The notes below the pieces were generated by a model, which was given only the letters and a program-made list of their open reading frames with translations, was not told the origin of the DNA and ran no database searches. A program made the position numbers and the translations under genes. From NCBI GenBank assembly GCA_902702965.1, contig CACRXP010000151.1:888213-952212 (forward strand): a DNA stretch of 64,000 bases. The letters run 5' to 3'. Shown one piece after another: positions 47,348 through 59,609 of the stretch. The DNA comes from Spirometra erinaceieuropaei. Lineage: Eukaryota; Platyhelminthes; Cestoda; Diphyllobothriidea; Diphyllobothriidae. Numbering within the stretch: the stretch's first letter is position 1; every line of letters begins with the position of its first letter.

Positions 47348-48124
47348 GTAGTACCCGGAGGAGCCAGGCTGTTTGGATGCGAGTCCCTTGTGGAGCGCGA
47401 TCACTGGGTTGACAAGATAAACGTTGCCATGGACGCTGATATCCAAACGAAACAAATGCAAGAGATAATCAATGGGTTTTCGCAAAGAAGCAACACCAAT
47501 TTTGCCTTTTTCCACAGCTTATCTCTAACCGATTCTTCTGATTACAACCTACTTGATAACCGGAAGTCCCTCCCAAAGCGAGCTGGTTCACTGGACTCGC
47601 GGTTGATCATATCGAGTGTGGTTCCGTTTGCTTCGTCTGAAACCTTAATAGTTGAATCCAGCCCATCCACGTTGGCCGAAGAAATGCTGACAGAGACCTC
47701 AACACAGAAGCTTTCATCATCCCCACACACAGAGGGAGGGAATACTATGAATCTACCTGTGTCGGGGGAAGCGGTTATTGAATGTCAGTCGGAACCTCTG
47801 CAGCCCAAAAGTGGTAGCCAAAATTCTGCGTCTCCACAGCAGCTCAAAGTGGAAGATCCGCACCATCCTCACGATACGCAAAACACTTCTGCTGCCTCGG
47901 GCTCGAAAAGTTCGCAAAATCGGGAAAATCCGGTGCAGCACTCGGAGGTCCTTGTGTCGCATCATTGTAGGGGGAAGAATTTGGATTTAGGATTATCTCA
48001 CGCAGAGGGAAAGGAAGTTGATGGATGTTCATGCCTAAGTAACAATCAGGAAATGGATGAGGTTGCCGGAATCTTGAAGGAAGTGCATCCTCAACTTTTC
48101 GGTGAACCCTGGAATCCCTCTAAG
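47348..48124 (+). CDS. Large unidentified protein, exon a (PH-domain end)
   Basis: Exon after a tattgttgcag acceptor; open for 259 codons. It starts VVPGGARLFGCESLVERDHW then VDKINVAMDADI, which fits the last strand and the C-terminal helix of a pleckstrin-homology domain ('F.C.S..ER..WV..I..A'). The rest is serine/threonine/glutamine-rich and probably disordered, then an acidic segment (MDEVAGILKEVHPQLFGEPW). The donor could be AAG/GTAGGC at 48124 (phase 0, strong) or G/GTGAAC at 48101 (phase 1, weaker but matching the next exon). PH domains bind phosphoinositides or proteins at membranes. The upstream PH exons were not located. Family not recognised. Confidence 0.65.
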
Positions 48125-48619
48125 GTAGGCCACCTGTTTTTACCTCTGATGCTCTTCCGACAGCAGTCATACAGCTGTTCCACCTTTTGGTAAAATCACC
48201 CATCATTTCTATTTTGTTAGGTCGGCAGCACGTGACACTACGGTCTGTTAGCGCAAAATTTCGCATCAGCCATATACTGCTGACGGCATATTAGCCTACC
48301 ACCACGAAACGTGTTTATTTGACAACATTTAACTTCGCAGCAGGTAGAAAATGAGCATTACAGTCTGACTACTCGTCTCGGGTTGTAACCTCTGACGCCG
48401 AATAGACACTGCGCATCTTAGCCAAAATGCTACTGTATGCAAATGATAGCCTAAAACACACGCACTCTTGTTAATGTGAAGTAAAAATTTTCAAATCTCC
48501 TGCCTTTCTAACACAGTATGCACCGTGAGAAAAAAGTGGAGACCTGATCGTCTGAGTGCAAAGATGGGTGATTTGCTGATTCAGGTTACGATTCATCTGA
48601 ATGATCGAACTGTACGTAG

Positions 48620-48878
48620 ACGATGGTAGTAATTGGAAATATTTAAGTGCAATGCAGCCGCTGTCTCACTATCTAAAGATGCGCTTGGCTTCTGTGAAAT
48701 TCGACTCTGACGATAGTAGTCGACTGGATGACGAAGAGTGGGTGCAGTTGCATCAGTCAGTAACGTGTGTGTTGAAGACGACACTAAGCGACGCGTTGTT
48801 CAACTGCGCTGCTATCTCGTCAACTCATCAAAAGCCTTCGTCACCTTTCTACCGTGATCACGGTCTTCTCAAACGCAG
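48620..48878 (+). CDS. Same gene, exon b (tentative)
   Basis: Open frame WKYLSAMQPLSHYLKMRLAS, VKFDSDDSSRLDDEEW and LHQSVTCVLKTTLSDALFNC, ending GLLKR before AG/GTATGT. The likely acceptor is tgtacgtag at 48619, requiring one base from the previous exon (so exon a would end at 48101). Its phase-2 end does not match exon c, so either an exon is missing in the following 5.2-kb intron or the donor is the nearby TAT/GTAGAC (48882). Composition is coding-like. No domain recognised. Confidence 0.5.
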
Positions 48879-48882
48879 GTAT

Positions 48883-49769
48883 GTAGACAACACATACAGA
48901 AAACGATAGTACCTTTATGACATATTTTGCAAAGAAACGTCGACTTCGGTGGTACTGGAAGTAAATAGTTGAGCTTAAAATGTACAGCCTGTTAGTTCCT
49001 TATACCTCAAAGACCTCACTCAGTCTGTGTCGTACGAGGCAGACTTATTATAGCCTTTTTAGGATTCACACTATTTTTCTCGGCATATCCTACAGACAGT
49101 AATAAACGAAAAAACTTCAGTTTTGGATGCCAACAAGATTGGTTTTTCACTCTTTGCGCTTTGGGCAAAAGCGGGCCTGGCGCTTTGCTCTATATTTTTG
49201 ACTGCAACTTAGTGGGCTAAGAAATCGGAAGACTGTGTGTGGGATCAGCGGTATATGGTCACCTGTTGCTTTTTTGTTTTTTAAGCCATGAAAAAGTGGT
49301 AATCAGACTCCGATGACGCTTCGTTTTTCGTTGCGGAAACGTTTATATTAACACTAGCAATTTTATTTTAAGTTTGCTTTTACCCAACATTGATGTGCGA
49401 ATATGAACAAGAATTTTCTTCTGAAAAATATAATACTTATCCTCTTTAATTGGGAAAACTTTGCAAACTCATAAAAAACCCTTGCGGACCGTTAAAATTG
49501 AGGGAAATCAGACGCTACCTCATTAAGGTTATAAGTTAGTCTTTAGTGGAACGACTGTTTGTATTTTTATATAAAAATGAGTACCCAGCGTTATCATCTT
49601 TCTCGATAAATTTAGTAGCAGTTTTTGTTAGCTAAGACTGGTATAGCCTCCTTCCGGATCCCTAGAAAAAGACTTTTGACAGGATACATTAATTCAGTGC
49701 AGAATGAGAAATATATTTCATATCGGCAATCCACAAATCTCCGAGTTATTTTCGGTGTTATCTAACCAA
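48883..49769. other. Intronic stretch; nothing recognised
   Basis: AT-rich, no exon or repeat seen. Confidence 0.45.
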
Positions 49770-50290
49770 AGTATTGAATGTGAGGTGATGATAGCTCGAT
49801 CGTCGCATCCGGTGATGCCCACCATGTGCTCCACAGCAAGATGAAGCCGGCACAGTGACTTGCGCGTAATTTAGTTTATAGTGAGGATAGACTTGCAAAA
49901 CATCTACCGCATTTCCTCCTCCTCTCCACCTGGACCCGGTGTCAAGGCAAAGTCGAGAAGACCGGACATGAGAGGACGCAGATGTGAGGCGCGGCCGAAC
50001 AGGCACCATGGCGCTGCACTCCACATTTTCTGGTCCACGACACTTGACCAAGATTTTGACCAACAACACCAAGAAAAAAGACGTAGATGACTGGGCAGAC
50101 ATGAATACGACCTGCACAATCAGCGGGAGCGCAAGCGCATCAACCACCAGAGAACCAAGTACCGGAGAACTGCCAGCGCACACCAGGCTGAGGGCCATGG
50201 TTTGCTAATCATTGCATAGCAGATGCTCACTGTCCTGAGGGTCCAGAAGGGTGATCCATAGTCCTGCAATCGCCTGGGCCATCACTCCTC
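49770..50290 (+). repeat. Dispersed ~500-bp repeat, copy 1
   Basis: Matches 59610–60110 in order: cagcaagatgaa, cgcgtaatttagtttatagt, gcgcggccgaac, ttttgaccaacaacaccaag / ttttaaccaacagcagccca, gcgggagcgcaagcgcatc, gccatggtttgctgatc-like, ccgggtggcc-like end. The overlapping open frames on both strands are not coherent between copies. Probably part of a transposable element; it precedes zinc-finger-tailed RTE remnants in both places. Confidence 0.8.
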
Positions 50291-50399
50291 AAGGGCTGGG
50301 TAAACAGTCAGTCAACGAATGAAAGGCATTGCTGACCAAGTAACATACATTCCTCATATGCACGAGAATGCCAGAGGTCACTTTAAAAAGGAACCGTGA

Positions 50400-51850
50400 C
50401 GGCCTTTATTTCAGCCCACCAGTCCACCACTCGACACAAACACAAACAACTGGGCAGAGTGTGTAGAATAAGTCGAGGCTTCAGTTGAAAGCCTTCCAAG
50501 TCACGGCGCGTATCACACCGTGACAGTCTCAGACTCGGATCCCACACGCAGCAGTGGAGCCGCATGGAGACGGAGCACACTTCCTACTTGCGTTGAATGT
50601 GGCAATCGAGTGCTTACAGTGATGGTATTGTTGTATGATGCGGTTGTTGGTAGGGGATGTGTGATGTGGTCGGCGGTTGTCTACCGCTTGTTTTCGCGAG
50701 TGCGCATGTGACCTAATAAGCCCATGCGGTGAGTGAATGTGCGGGGACAGTGAGGGCAATTTAGGCGTGCACGGCGAGTGTAGATTGGTGCTCCAGGAAC
50801 TGGTTTGTCAGGCTTTATGCGACGGAGTTGCAAGTGACCGACCAGGCTAGTGTATGAGGCCACCGTGTGATCGCAATGAGGATAAGTATGAACCGAGTCC
50901 ACATTGGTGGAAGTGGGAGCGTTGGTGGTGATGGTAGAAGGTGACGGGACATTAGACGTCAACCCATGGGTGGGGGAGTGCATAAAGTCATGACTGTGGC
51001 AATACTGGCCGCTGCGTTCGATGAAGGGGTTGGGGCAGGGCGGATGGTGTCGGTGGATGGTGGCGACTTGGCAGTATCATTGTGATCGGCGGTGAGGGGC
51101 GTGGCGGTCGGTGCGGGGTTTACGGTAAGGATGAGAGTGGGAGAATCGGTAGACGTTGTTGAATTGATGGCGCATTAGGTCCTAAGGTGTCCAACGAGAC
51201 AGACTTGTGTGCGAAATGCATGTTGGAAGCGCGGGTATGTTGGAAGAGACGGATGGCTGACATTGAGGAGGCAAGGCACTTGTGATTTGCAAGCCTCCCG
51301 TTTGGCTTTGTCCAGGGCGATCCGGTTTGCTTCGTAAATGGCTGCACCAGTCTTTACTTCTCTTTACCAGGCTGTTCTAAACTGGATAAGATCCTCCCAG
51401 ACCTCTGGGTTTATATGCATTCGCTTAAGATAATTCCTCAATGTGTCCTCGTAGCGTCGTTTTGGGCCTCCCGGTCGGCTAGCGCCGGTGGCTACATCAC
51501 CACAGAGTTGTCTTTGTAGACTTGTATATCACATTCGCGTAAAATAGCGGCCCCAAAGTAGTTGCCATTGCCTCAGCATAGCGTTGATGCTGAGAATTCC
51601 GGTTCGTTCTAGGACTTTCGTGTCGGGGATCCCGTCTTGCCATCTCAGCCTTAGTATTCTGTGAAGACAGTTGAGGTCGAAGTGGTTGAGCTTCTTGGTA
51701 TTGCTGGAGTAGAGGGTCCAGGCTTCCGCTGCCTAGGAAATGGTTGTCAGGACGACGGCCGTGTACATCTTTAGTTTGATATTCAGTAGGAAACCGTGGT
51801 GACTCCACGCGGAGATCTGCGGCTCCCCGAAGGCGGAGTGGCATTCACAA
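50400..51850 (-). pseudogene. RTE-like LINE 3' end: RT C-terminus followed by C2H2 fingers
   Basis: Minus strand, broken by stops and shifts. 51850–51480: LNIKLKMYTAVVLTTIS, AAEAWTLYSSNTKKLNHFDL, LHRILRLRWQDGIPDTKVLE, RTGILSINAMLRQWQLLWGR, the C-terminal part of RTE-type pol. 51480–51340: a GGPKRRYEDTLRNYLKRMHI-like segment. 51350–51120: GAAIYEANRIALDKAKREAC and a degenerate QHAFRTQVCLVGH finger. 50983–50690: YPHCDHTVASYTSLVGHLQL with H spacing of a C2H2 finger, then CPHCPRTFTHRMGLLGHMRT. The finger tail after RT is known to me from diphyllobothriid tapeworm elements. Dead copy, lying in an intron of the PH-like gene. Confidence 0.85.
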
Positions 51851-54065
51851 ATCAGTCTAGATTGGAGAACTGGACATTAACAATTTCGTTTTCAATTAGA
51901 GCCCTCGCAGGCAGTTGTATTTCAACCACAAATCGGCAGCCTAGACGCGTTGCCGGTAGAGATGCAAGTGAAGCAAACGTCCATTTACAGTTTATTTGCC
52001 ATCATTAGACAGTTATATCCGATCCCCGGACGGGGAAGCCGCAAGAGTTGAATCCGAATCGGATGAATACAGGCATTTTACTTAAACTGTTACTTTGATT
52101 ACCTCTGGCTGTATTCGATGGGATGTGGACCCATAGGAGGCACTGTAACAGTGGGACAGTCATCTTTGGACCCTGCTTATCATTTTATGATATAATAAGT
52201 CGTTTTATGACAGAAATTTGTTCTCGCTAGCTAATGCCACGTTTTGCTCTCTTGTACAAACAACTCGATCGACCTATGTAAAATCATCGAAGCTTTTGCC
52301 AAAAAGGATCCAGGTAATAACTGTGGGACAGACGATAGCAGAACGGGCAGAGGGGACGTAAATCTTCATGATAAGTAATTCAGAATGCTAATTTAAGCAC
52401 GCCTAACTATTTTCTGCGTGACCCCACAGATAAACGGAAAGACGCAAGGTCTCCAGAAGCCAATAATTTAAACATAGCAAGTTAACATATAAGGAAATCA
52501 TTTTACTTTTTTGTCCGGAAAGATTTTTTTACGAAATTAACTCTACGTAACGCCAAAGGCGTTGACCTCCTGCACACATTCATACTACCGGCATAACAGT
52601 TAAACGTATTTGGTATCGCAATTAAGCGATTCGTTATTTAAAACTCGAGCGCATATTCTAAAATTCTGCACCTACCCGACGACCCGTTTCCTAAACATGT
52701 GAGGTTTGGTAGGTATCTGTCAAACTTATTCCCTTTTCGGTACGAGGTTCTTCAGACTATGCTTATTATGCAATTTTGACAAGGGGAAACAGAAGGCGAC
52801 TGAGGTAGATTTCGACTGAATTTGCAAGGTGCGGTTTGGGGAGAGGTAAGACGTAACAACAGCCGGGAGCCAGGGAAAGCGGAACATTTAAACTGGAAGG
52901 CCGGAATCTGACAAACTGAGCAGTCTTTGCCGAATGCGGGTCAACAGAAGACTGGTAGTGACCAGTGACAGGAATGTAGGTATTCAACATTGTCCATAGG
53001 GCCCTGGAGACCACCCAGCGCGTGAATATTAGTCTTCAGGGTTGTTGGAGTAAGCGGCGTCGAGAAGGGCGTTAGACGCAACCAGCTGCTCACACGGATG
53101 GACTAGAGAGCTATAGTAGTGGCGTCATTACTGGGCGTTTCGCTCTTTCACTGGGTGAATTACACGGGACCATTGCATGGGTTTCGCACGGAAGTAGTGG
53201 ATTACTCGCATAATTACAGGAGGAATCTTGTTCTATGGGCCTTTCATCCTGGACCGTCGTAGGTGGTAGCATTGCGACAAGCTGTCAGTAATGCCGAACA
53301 TGGTCCAGCGTAGATGGACAGTGATAAAAAATAAGACAGATTTCACCACCTGCCTTTCTTCAGTCCCTGGAGTAGCCTTTAAGAAAAGAATACATATTCT
53401 TTTCTTGAAATAAATATCTAGGGCTCAAGGGTTCGGGCCATTAATAAAGTGCCAGATCGGCAATAAGCAAATCATTCCTATCACAAGAACCCAAGAGCTT
53501 TAGTATATTTGATTCTTCAACTTTGCTGTAGGCATTTATATCGGCTGCTGGCACGAATTATTATATATTAGGTCAAACGTTAACTTTATTGTTAGATACA
53601 AACCTAAAATTTTGGACATTTTTAGAAAACCTGCGTCAGTCGTTCTCAATCTCCGCCGCCAGCGGGCGAATCCGGTGACAAAGGAACAATCCTCAGAGAA
53701 ATCAACAAGCTGAGCATGATGGTAATCAATCTGCTTTTCTGACTTTACCTTAAGAATGGGTTTTATTTTATTAATATAAATTTAGCGCAAGTCGGGTCAC
53801 CAAACTGCTCTACCGTAATCCTCGATCATTGCACACTAAGCTAGATCTTTTTGTCAATAGGTCCTCCTGAAAACCTTCGCACACCCCTTTTACTTTAGGA
53901 AGCAGAATGGCATTCGCAGGAAGGAGGAAGAAACTAAGCCTTTTTGTCTTGTCATTTTAAGGCAATCGGCTTAGGAACAGTTAACTGACCTTCTGTGTAC
54001 CCGTCTGTGTGTGATCGGCTAGTGTTTTAATTATATCCTCTAACTTCTGATACCTATATTTTCAG
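51851..54065. other. Intronic stretch; possible further LINE traces
   Basis: No exon placed. Minus-strand 53660–53740 gives HAQLVDFSEDCSFVTGF-like sequence that could be an old LINE trace, too short to call. The remainder is unremarkable. Confidence 0.4.
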
Positions 54066-54204
54066 CTTGCTTCACAAGAAACTGCCTGCAGTATACTTCA
54101 CGAGAGTTGCACCACTCTGAAGGAGACAATTTCCCATTTGCAGAGGCAGATTCTAGATAAGGAACGCCCTCAGTCAGCTTCGGATCAGGACTGGTCGGTT
54201 ATAA
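54066..54204 (+). CDS. Same gene, exon c (coiled-coil)
   Basis: Flanked by atattttcag and A/GTAAGT. Phase 0 in, phase 1 out. Encodes LASQETACSILHESCTTLKE then TISHLQRQILDKERPQSASD, a short amphipathic helical stretch likely to form a coiled coil. Splice sites on both sides are strong and the phases match exon d. Confidence 0.7.
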
Positions 54205-55393
54205 GTAAGTCGTGAAATCACGTGACTATTAAGAATATTCCGGCAAGATCCGATTGAGACTGCTGAATTTAGGATTCATTTTTAAACCCTTTATAAATAC
54301 GAAAGGGGACACTGGAAGGATTTGGTATTTCATTATCCTCAATTTAAGATAGTAACAAAAACTGGAGTATAAATCAGTAGTTGGATGCTATTTGGTTTTT
54401 TCGCTGTATTTTTGTTGCCATAGACCTAGATATTGGCCATGTCAGTTCAAACATCAAAGCAGCACACGACATATTCTCTATAGGGAACACTTTGCAGGAC
54501 CAAGGCTCGTTAGCTAGTTACAGGGTCATTTCTGTTGTGGACAGTTATTTCAGTTCGTTTAAATCCCGTTACATATTGAAAGTCGTAAAACACCCGTTTT
54601 TGAATGCTTCCCTTTGGTTGTAAGTTAATTGTAGGAAGCACAAAAAAGTCAAATAAAATTATCAGAAGCAGACTCTGTGAGAAATCTTTCCAAAACGCCT
54701 ATGATGTTTTTCGAGCATGACTATTTCGTACCTATGCGTCTAATATAGCAAAAAGAACAGACAAGACAAGCGAAATGCTTTGCAAGAGAGGCCAGAGTGA
54801 CAACCTACATGGAATGTCAAGAGATAAGGATTTCGAGGCAAATACGGTGGCGTCGCCCTCAGTGTGCTACAAGAATAAAGCTACGTGAATGGAAGGATGT
54901 ATAGGATAGGCCAACGATGTTATGGCAAATGGCAGATATGGTGGTTTGTGAATCAGTAGACCGTGTAGGCAGGGTAAAGGGCCTCCACAGACTTCTATGC
55001 ATGTTAGATGTAGGAAATGGCGCTGCGAAACTTCGAAAACCGCAGTAGTTCGAGAGCAATTTTCTGAGTAGTTGCGTAAATGTGTGACAGTCTGAGATGG
55101 ATCAGTGGATCATCGACTTCCAGAAATCAGTTGGTTTCTTGCCAAGCAAAATATATTTGGAAAAAGTCTACATTTCCCAAGTATCTTAATAGTGTCTACG
55201 GGCTAAAAGATGCATAACCTTACCTTTTGGTTTTCCAAATTTATTGAAAGGTCTGCACTTGCAATGCGTAGGAAAATCCACACAGTCGCGTTAAATAAGG
55301 ACGATTTTGTCTTAGATTAAAGACCCTTCAAGTTCCGGCTTTTGTCACAGTGTCAACTGTATCTCACATATTTCATTACGTTTTTGTTTTCAG
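54205..55393 (+). other. Intron between exons c and d
   Basis: GTAAGT to ttgttttcag; 1.19 kb; no repeat recognised. Confidence 0.6.
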
Positions 55394-55433
55394 AAGCTCC
55401 AACGAGGAGACCAAGGGAGTCTCGGAAGTCAAG
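55394..55433 (+). CDS. Same gene, exon d (40-bp microexon)
   Basis: Between tttgttttcag and AAG/GTCAGT. With one base from exon c it reads KAPTRRPRESRKSR, strongly basic. It takes phase 1 and leaves phase 2, which exactly fits exon e. Such small exons are common in flatworm genes. Confidence 0.6.
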
Positions 55434-57149
55434 GTCAGTTGTGTAAACAATGTCCTGCCGTTTCCTTGCTTCCAAGAAACGCTGAAAAGACACATTTAAT
55501 AAAATCAGAAATCCTAGTTTTGTTCTAAACCAACCTGTGCCATACTCAAATCACAAGTGATAGAGTTTAAGTATTGAAAGCCCTTCTGCTTATCAAAATT
55601 TAACTATCAATAATATCATCGTTGACAATGTGTACACGATATGCGAACAACCAGTGCTAATAGGTCTTGCTTGCAGATAACGTGGATTTATTTTAAAAAA
55701 TCAGTCTATCTTAGGAAATTCGTAAACTTACTTCATAAATATGCTTTGATATAACTCTAGATCTTGCAGTATTATAGGTATTTTGGAACTATTTCGATTA
55801 CTTAAAATATTTTTCGGCGGAATTATCGACAAAATTGTTATCAGTAAGAGAAACTTGTAAAGGCTACGTGGGTGCCTTATCCCTTTATTCTGCGAGGCTC
55901 TTCTGTCGTCTAGTCTACTGAACGTAAACAGTCAAGCTCACTCGTCTGGAGGCTTTTACAGTGCGCGATTTAGTGGAGTAAAGCCAGAAAAGAAAAGGAA
56001 GAGAATTTACAAAATAGAGATGAATGCGCGTGCCTTAAAAAGTCATTTGTTCTTGCTTGAACTTTAGGATTAATTCGATTTGCGTCCCAAGTGTATTTGT
56101 GCAAGTAAATATATCTGTCGGACGTGACTGACTGCCGTTAAAAGTATTCTGTACAGAACCGCAAGAGCTTCCCTCTCTACAGAGTACTTAAAAAGTTTTC
56201 AGTGCGCTAAATTTCAATGCACTTAAACCAGGCATACCAGGAATCAAAGTCGTTTGCTTTTCCTGAAGCGTACACTCGCATCCGGGACACCTAAAGCCAT
56301 AAACTTGGCGTCATCAACAAGACACCCACTTATTTAACAGAGGAAGAGATGGCTTTAAAAGAACGGTCTCCAATTGCGATATCAAACAAACATGAAGGCC
56401 ATGGGGAGAAAGCGTCGATCTTGAATTTCTAGATATTAGTTACTGTCTAATTTGTCAGTTCCTGCAAAACCCATATTGCCTTCTCTAGTTTCTTCTAAAC
56501 CGTGGCCGATCACCTCTTAATTCTGTTAAAGGGCAGAATCCCCGAGCAGTATTTGAAGGGCAGATTACGTTGGTTGCTTTCAAAGGTAGGAGTGACCTGT
56601 ATGGCCCCTTGAAAAAGACATGGGAATTAGAACGCCGCATCCAAGTAATAAAGGTGGACCCGCGCATAATTCCGGAAAGGACAAAGTAGTTCCCTGTCCG
56701 AACCTCAACAATAATCCTAAGATAAAACAACCGTCGCCCTAATCTTGACCCTAAGCCTACCCTAAATCTTAACTCAGCAATTAACACAAACACCTACGTC
56801 AATCCTAAACCTGGTCCTGATCTACCTTACAGTTAATTTTTTATCTAGTCCTATGCCTAATGTTTAACCTAGCCCTAACCATAAACTTATAAGTAATCCT
56901 GATTCCACTGGAAGTTTGCTCAAAGCCACCCGTGTTGAAGGTAGTACCTATTCTTCTGTCTTGTTTAGGTGTCCAAATAAGTCAGTCCTACCCTTTCAAA
57001 TATTTTTGGGATGGAAAACTTTGTAAGGTTCAGCAATGATTAGGTTCGCTTGAATGAAAACCCTATGCCGCAATCCGAAAGCCAATAAGTGTACAATTTC
57101 ATGTTTAGTAAGCCAAGCCCCTATTCATGTGTTCAATTATTTCCTACAG
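55434..57149 (+). other. Intron between exons d and e
   Basis: GTCAGT to ttcctacag; 1.7 kb. Contains the degenerate telomere-like array at 56712–56900. Confidence 0.6.
56712..56900 (+). repeat. Second degenerate telomere-like array
   Basis: Repeated CCTAA/CCTAAx words: ccctaatcttgaccctaagc, ctaccctaaatcttaac, aatcctaaacctggtcctga, tagccctaaccataaac. Considerably more decayed than the one at 33008. Confidence 0.7.
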
Positions 57150-58301
57150 AATGCCAGGGGAGACATCAAAAGACTTGGGTCCCCAGCGAAAAGGCGAACA
57201 GGATTGTCAAGCCACACCCTTTTGTTTGTCCTCTTCTGAATCTGATCTAACTACAAGCCGATCCAGGTCCGCAGAAACAATTCATGCCTCTGCGAGCACG
57301 TGTGACTCCGATGTAACTCTTGTCCACCATTCTAACTCCCCCCATCGTCGGGAGTGGAGCGACGACGATGCCCCCGAGGATGGTCCACTGACTAAAGGAA
57401 CGCACGCTATCCAGACGGATGAAAGACACTCAAGTGCTTCCAGTCATTTTGACGACCGCCCAGATATACTTCAGGAGGTCACATTGTACACGTGCGACAC
57501 TGATGCACCAGTAGTGTCCTGCTTACACTGTATCTTCCCGGCCCTCTCCGTTATCATTGAGTTATTGCTGTCACAGTCTCCTAAAGACTCTTCAGCCCCA
57601 CAAACTGGTGCCGAGTACTCCATTCATCTCCCAATTACTGTACGTCTTCGGAGCCTCGCAATGCATTTATTCTCACACGTTCACTACCTACTTAGTGGTA
57701 TTCGGACAGAAGCAGGTGTTTCGGAAACTGCCCTCACCGCTACTATTTCTGACTGCGTTTTGGAGGCCATCCGGAAGGAGCGAGTTACTGGTAGTTTGCC
57801 ACCTCTAACCGCGGATGCGGTAGACACCGACTCCAGCCTTCAGGTTCTCCTACGTAGTGCTACGACAAATCTCTGCACTCTCATATTCGACCGGAATAAC
57901 GATCATATCTCGGAGACAAGCTCATTTCATGAAAGCGATGGTGGTAGTGGCGGTAGTCATGACCTTGAACGTGTCGAGGGAGTGCATCTCGCTCAGCAAG
58001 ATAGGAGGCAAGTTGAAATGGTGTTGCCTGCGTATCTCGTAGCCTGTTCCATGATATACTGCCTTTGCTCACGGACTTCCTCCACCTCAACAGACCAGAC
58101 GGATTATACTTCTGATAATTCCTGTCTTCAAAGAAATGAGCACATCTATCAGACCCTAGGTTTGAACAGCACCTTGGATCCAAAACCAATCGCTGAATTT
58201 ATTGACTCGCTGTCTCGGGAATTTCTGGACCAGCTCGAGGAGGAGGAAGCCTCCTCCGCCTTTTCTTATGAACTTGGACAGGCAAGATCAAGTAACGAAA
58301 G
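57150..58301 (+). CDS. Same gene, exon e (large)
   Basis: Acceptor ttcctacag, donor AG/GTAATT, open for 384 codons. After an R completed from exon d it reads MPGETSKDLGPQRKGEQDCQ. Residues ~25–130 are serine/threonine/aspartate-rich and likely disordered. Residues ~135–240 are helical and conserved-looking: SCLHCIFPALSVIIELLLSQ, ITVRLRSLAMHLFSHVHYLL, ETALTATISDCVLEAIRKER. A GS-rich linker follows, then VLPAYLVACSMIYCLCSRTS and IAEFIDSLSREFLDQLEEEE. No catalytic motif recognised. The gene continues rightward beyond 58301; the next exon was not found. Confidence 0.75.
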
Positions 58302-59609
58302 GTAATTTCTAACAATAACATCGTGGGTTCATTCTATCCGTAGCCATTATTTGCTGATATTGTCATGAAGGCACCACGGAAAAAAATTGATGCTAATTGT
58401 TATTACACTGGACTTTTGGGCTGAACTTTAGATGGAAAGTTTGGCAATCGTGTGGTTAAGTTGATTGCAGGTGGATTCCAGCGGGGCACCTATCTAAGTC
58501 ACAGCTTACATCCTGTTCATTTACTGTGCCGATCATTTAAGGGGAAGATGGCAGCAAAAAAGTGCATATCTTGCAAGTTTCATGTCAACCCAGGCTGAGG
58601 TCAGCAGTATCACCTATACGTGAAAGTCAGTTTGATTGACTTAGGGTAAAACACAATCAAAGTTAGCCGCTTTGGTCTCATAAGTCCAATTACTGAACTG
58701 CCCCGAAAATACATGGACGCTCTGGAGAAACTGCTGAAAACCCCCCAGCCAGACTGATTAAAGGACTTTCAAAACTCGTAAGTCTCTTACAGTCAGCATG
58801 GGCTTCCGGCATGAAATCATTTGCACCGACACTCTGACCTGTCGAACTGAAAACTGTAGTGGGTTTCAGTGGGTTTGACAACCGGCAAACTCCCACCTTT
58901 TCCCCATCAGTCGCTACAGTTACACCTTAAAGTAGGAAAGTTTTGCGTCTTGGTTTGGGCATGATTGCTGTGCCGACACTGGACACATAACGAGACTAAT
59001 AAGTCCTCTTAAGGTCTGAAACATCCTAATTTTCAAAGTTATAGAATGACAGAAACTGCAGTTCTTGTGACGACAGTAAGACTAGGCAGGACTTTGTTTT
59101 ATTATGGCTTAAAAGCTTGTGAGAAATTCATCCAGGTTCAATTTGTTGCAGACTTTAGGTCGGCAAACTCATACGCGATATTCGCATATGGTTCTCCTGA
59201 AAAGAGGCAGTGATCGCGTGTCTGTGTTCACTAGTAGGTAAAGCTTCAGTCGTCTGGGCGTCTCGCAATAGGGGAGTGTTTTGAAATCTTGGGAAAAATG
59301 AAATGATAATCGTTACGTAGGCGCGAGGATCAGCGTCGTTTGTAGTCTCGTAACATGAGTGAGCGTCACGTCCGGTGCCTGAATACAGGAAGCATGTGTA
59401 AACGAATTTCCATTCAAACCTTAAGAAACGCCTTCAGAATGTAAACTATCCACGTTTTTTATTTAAACGTTTCATTTTCACAAAACATACGAGATATTGT
59501 TGGTCAGGTTGGTTTCACAAATAATACGTCGCTGCTGCATCAGACCCGAATGATAACAGTGTAACCTCGTAAGGGCTTTTCGTTATATCGTTCACAGCGC
59601 TACTGCTGC
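58302..59609. other. Intron or 3' region of the PH-like gene
   Basis: Starts with the GTAATT donor. No following exon identified; short frames only. Confidence 0.45.
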
